NCBI GenBank assembly: GCA_964455095.1
Contig: CAYVUV010000246.1
Span: 1 to 13,562, forward strand
Source: CAYVUV01 sp964455095
GTDB lineage: Bacteria > Desulfobacterota > Binatia > HRBIN30 > CADEER01
Direction of reading: 5' to 3'
Length of the DNA stretch: 13,562 nt
The position numbers and the translations under genes are program-made. Position 1 is the stretch's first letter; every line of letters starts with the position of its first letter. A model generated the notes under the pieces. It searched no databases. It was not told where the DNA came from and saw nothing but the letters and a program-made list of their open reading frames with translations. Shown one piece after another: positions 13,556 through 13,562 of this stretch.

Positions 13556-13562
13556 TGGAGAT

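Larger units (their letters stand above)
13164..13562. other. Repeat-rich spacer without a convincing gene
   Basis: About 400 bases after the stop of the helical-protein gene. It holds the second copy of the 75-bp dispersed repeat (13284-13358), another G/C-tract hairpin (13403-13425) and a terminal hairpin beside a Shine-Dalgarno sequence (13494-13555). An 85-codon frame at 13251-13508 runs through the repeat and is not called. Confidence 0.6.

Overview
This is a strongly G+C-rich bacterial window, dense in long proline/threonine-rich surface-protein coding sequence. Several features recur in myxobacteria-like and deltaproteobacteria-related environmental lineages, including Candidatus Binatota. 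They are (Pro-Thr)n stalks, a Myxococcus-type Cys-rich repeat (CGDG...EQCDD), YVTN and FG-GAP/VCBS beta-propellers and short EF-hand dockerin-like C-termini. The lineage call is inference from protein style; no rRNA or tRNA gene is seen.

Layout. (1) Positions 1-577, minus strand: the N-terminal part of an exported tetratricopeptide-repeat (TPR) protein, cut by the window edge. (2) 578-720: a spacer holding a 75-bp dispersed repeat with a GC-rich hairpin. (3) 721-3453, minus strand: a 910-residue predicted lipoprotein with a Pro-Thr stalk, a YVTN beta-propeller and a possible cohesin-like C-terminal domain. (4) 3454-3632: a divergent control region with a candidate promoter in each direction and a small palindrome. 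(5) 3633-11964, plus strand: a tightly packed five-gene unit. It begins with four paralogous secreted proteins of unknown function in alternating subfamilies (type 1, type 2, type 1, type 2). The last of these carries a dockerin-like tail. The fifth gene encodes a 1285-residue mosaic: PPC-like domain, about 510-residue Pro-Thr stalk, Cys-rich region, FG-GAP/VCBS propeller, dockerin-like tail. (6) 11965-12212: a 189-bp imperfect palindrome of the CACGAAG-type dispersed repeat. (7) 12213-13163, plus strand: an unrecognised, mainly helical cytoplasmic protein. (8) 13164-13562: a repeat-rich spacer with a second copy of the 75-bp repeat, and at the very end a 12-bp-stem hairpin touching a strong Shine-Dalgarno sequence, probably the leader of a gene beyond the window.

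How the genes may work together (inference). All products encoded between 721 and 11964 carry export signals, share extracellular domain styles and lie in one divergent cluster. They could form a surface-displayed assembly: a lipid-anchored stalked propeller, small beta-rich subunits, and a very long stalked protein, possibly joined by cohesin/dockerin-like contacts. The most notable observations are the duplicated two-gene module, whose type-1/type-2 overlaps are the same length (26 bp), and an identical, in-frame 28-bp tract shared in inverted orientation by the two stalk regions. Recombination there would swap the propeller halves of the two stalked proteins.
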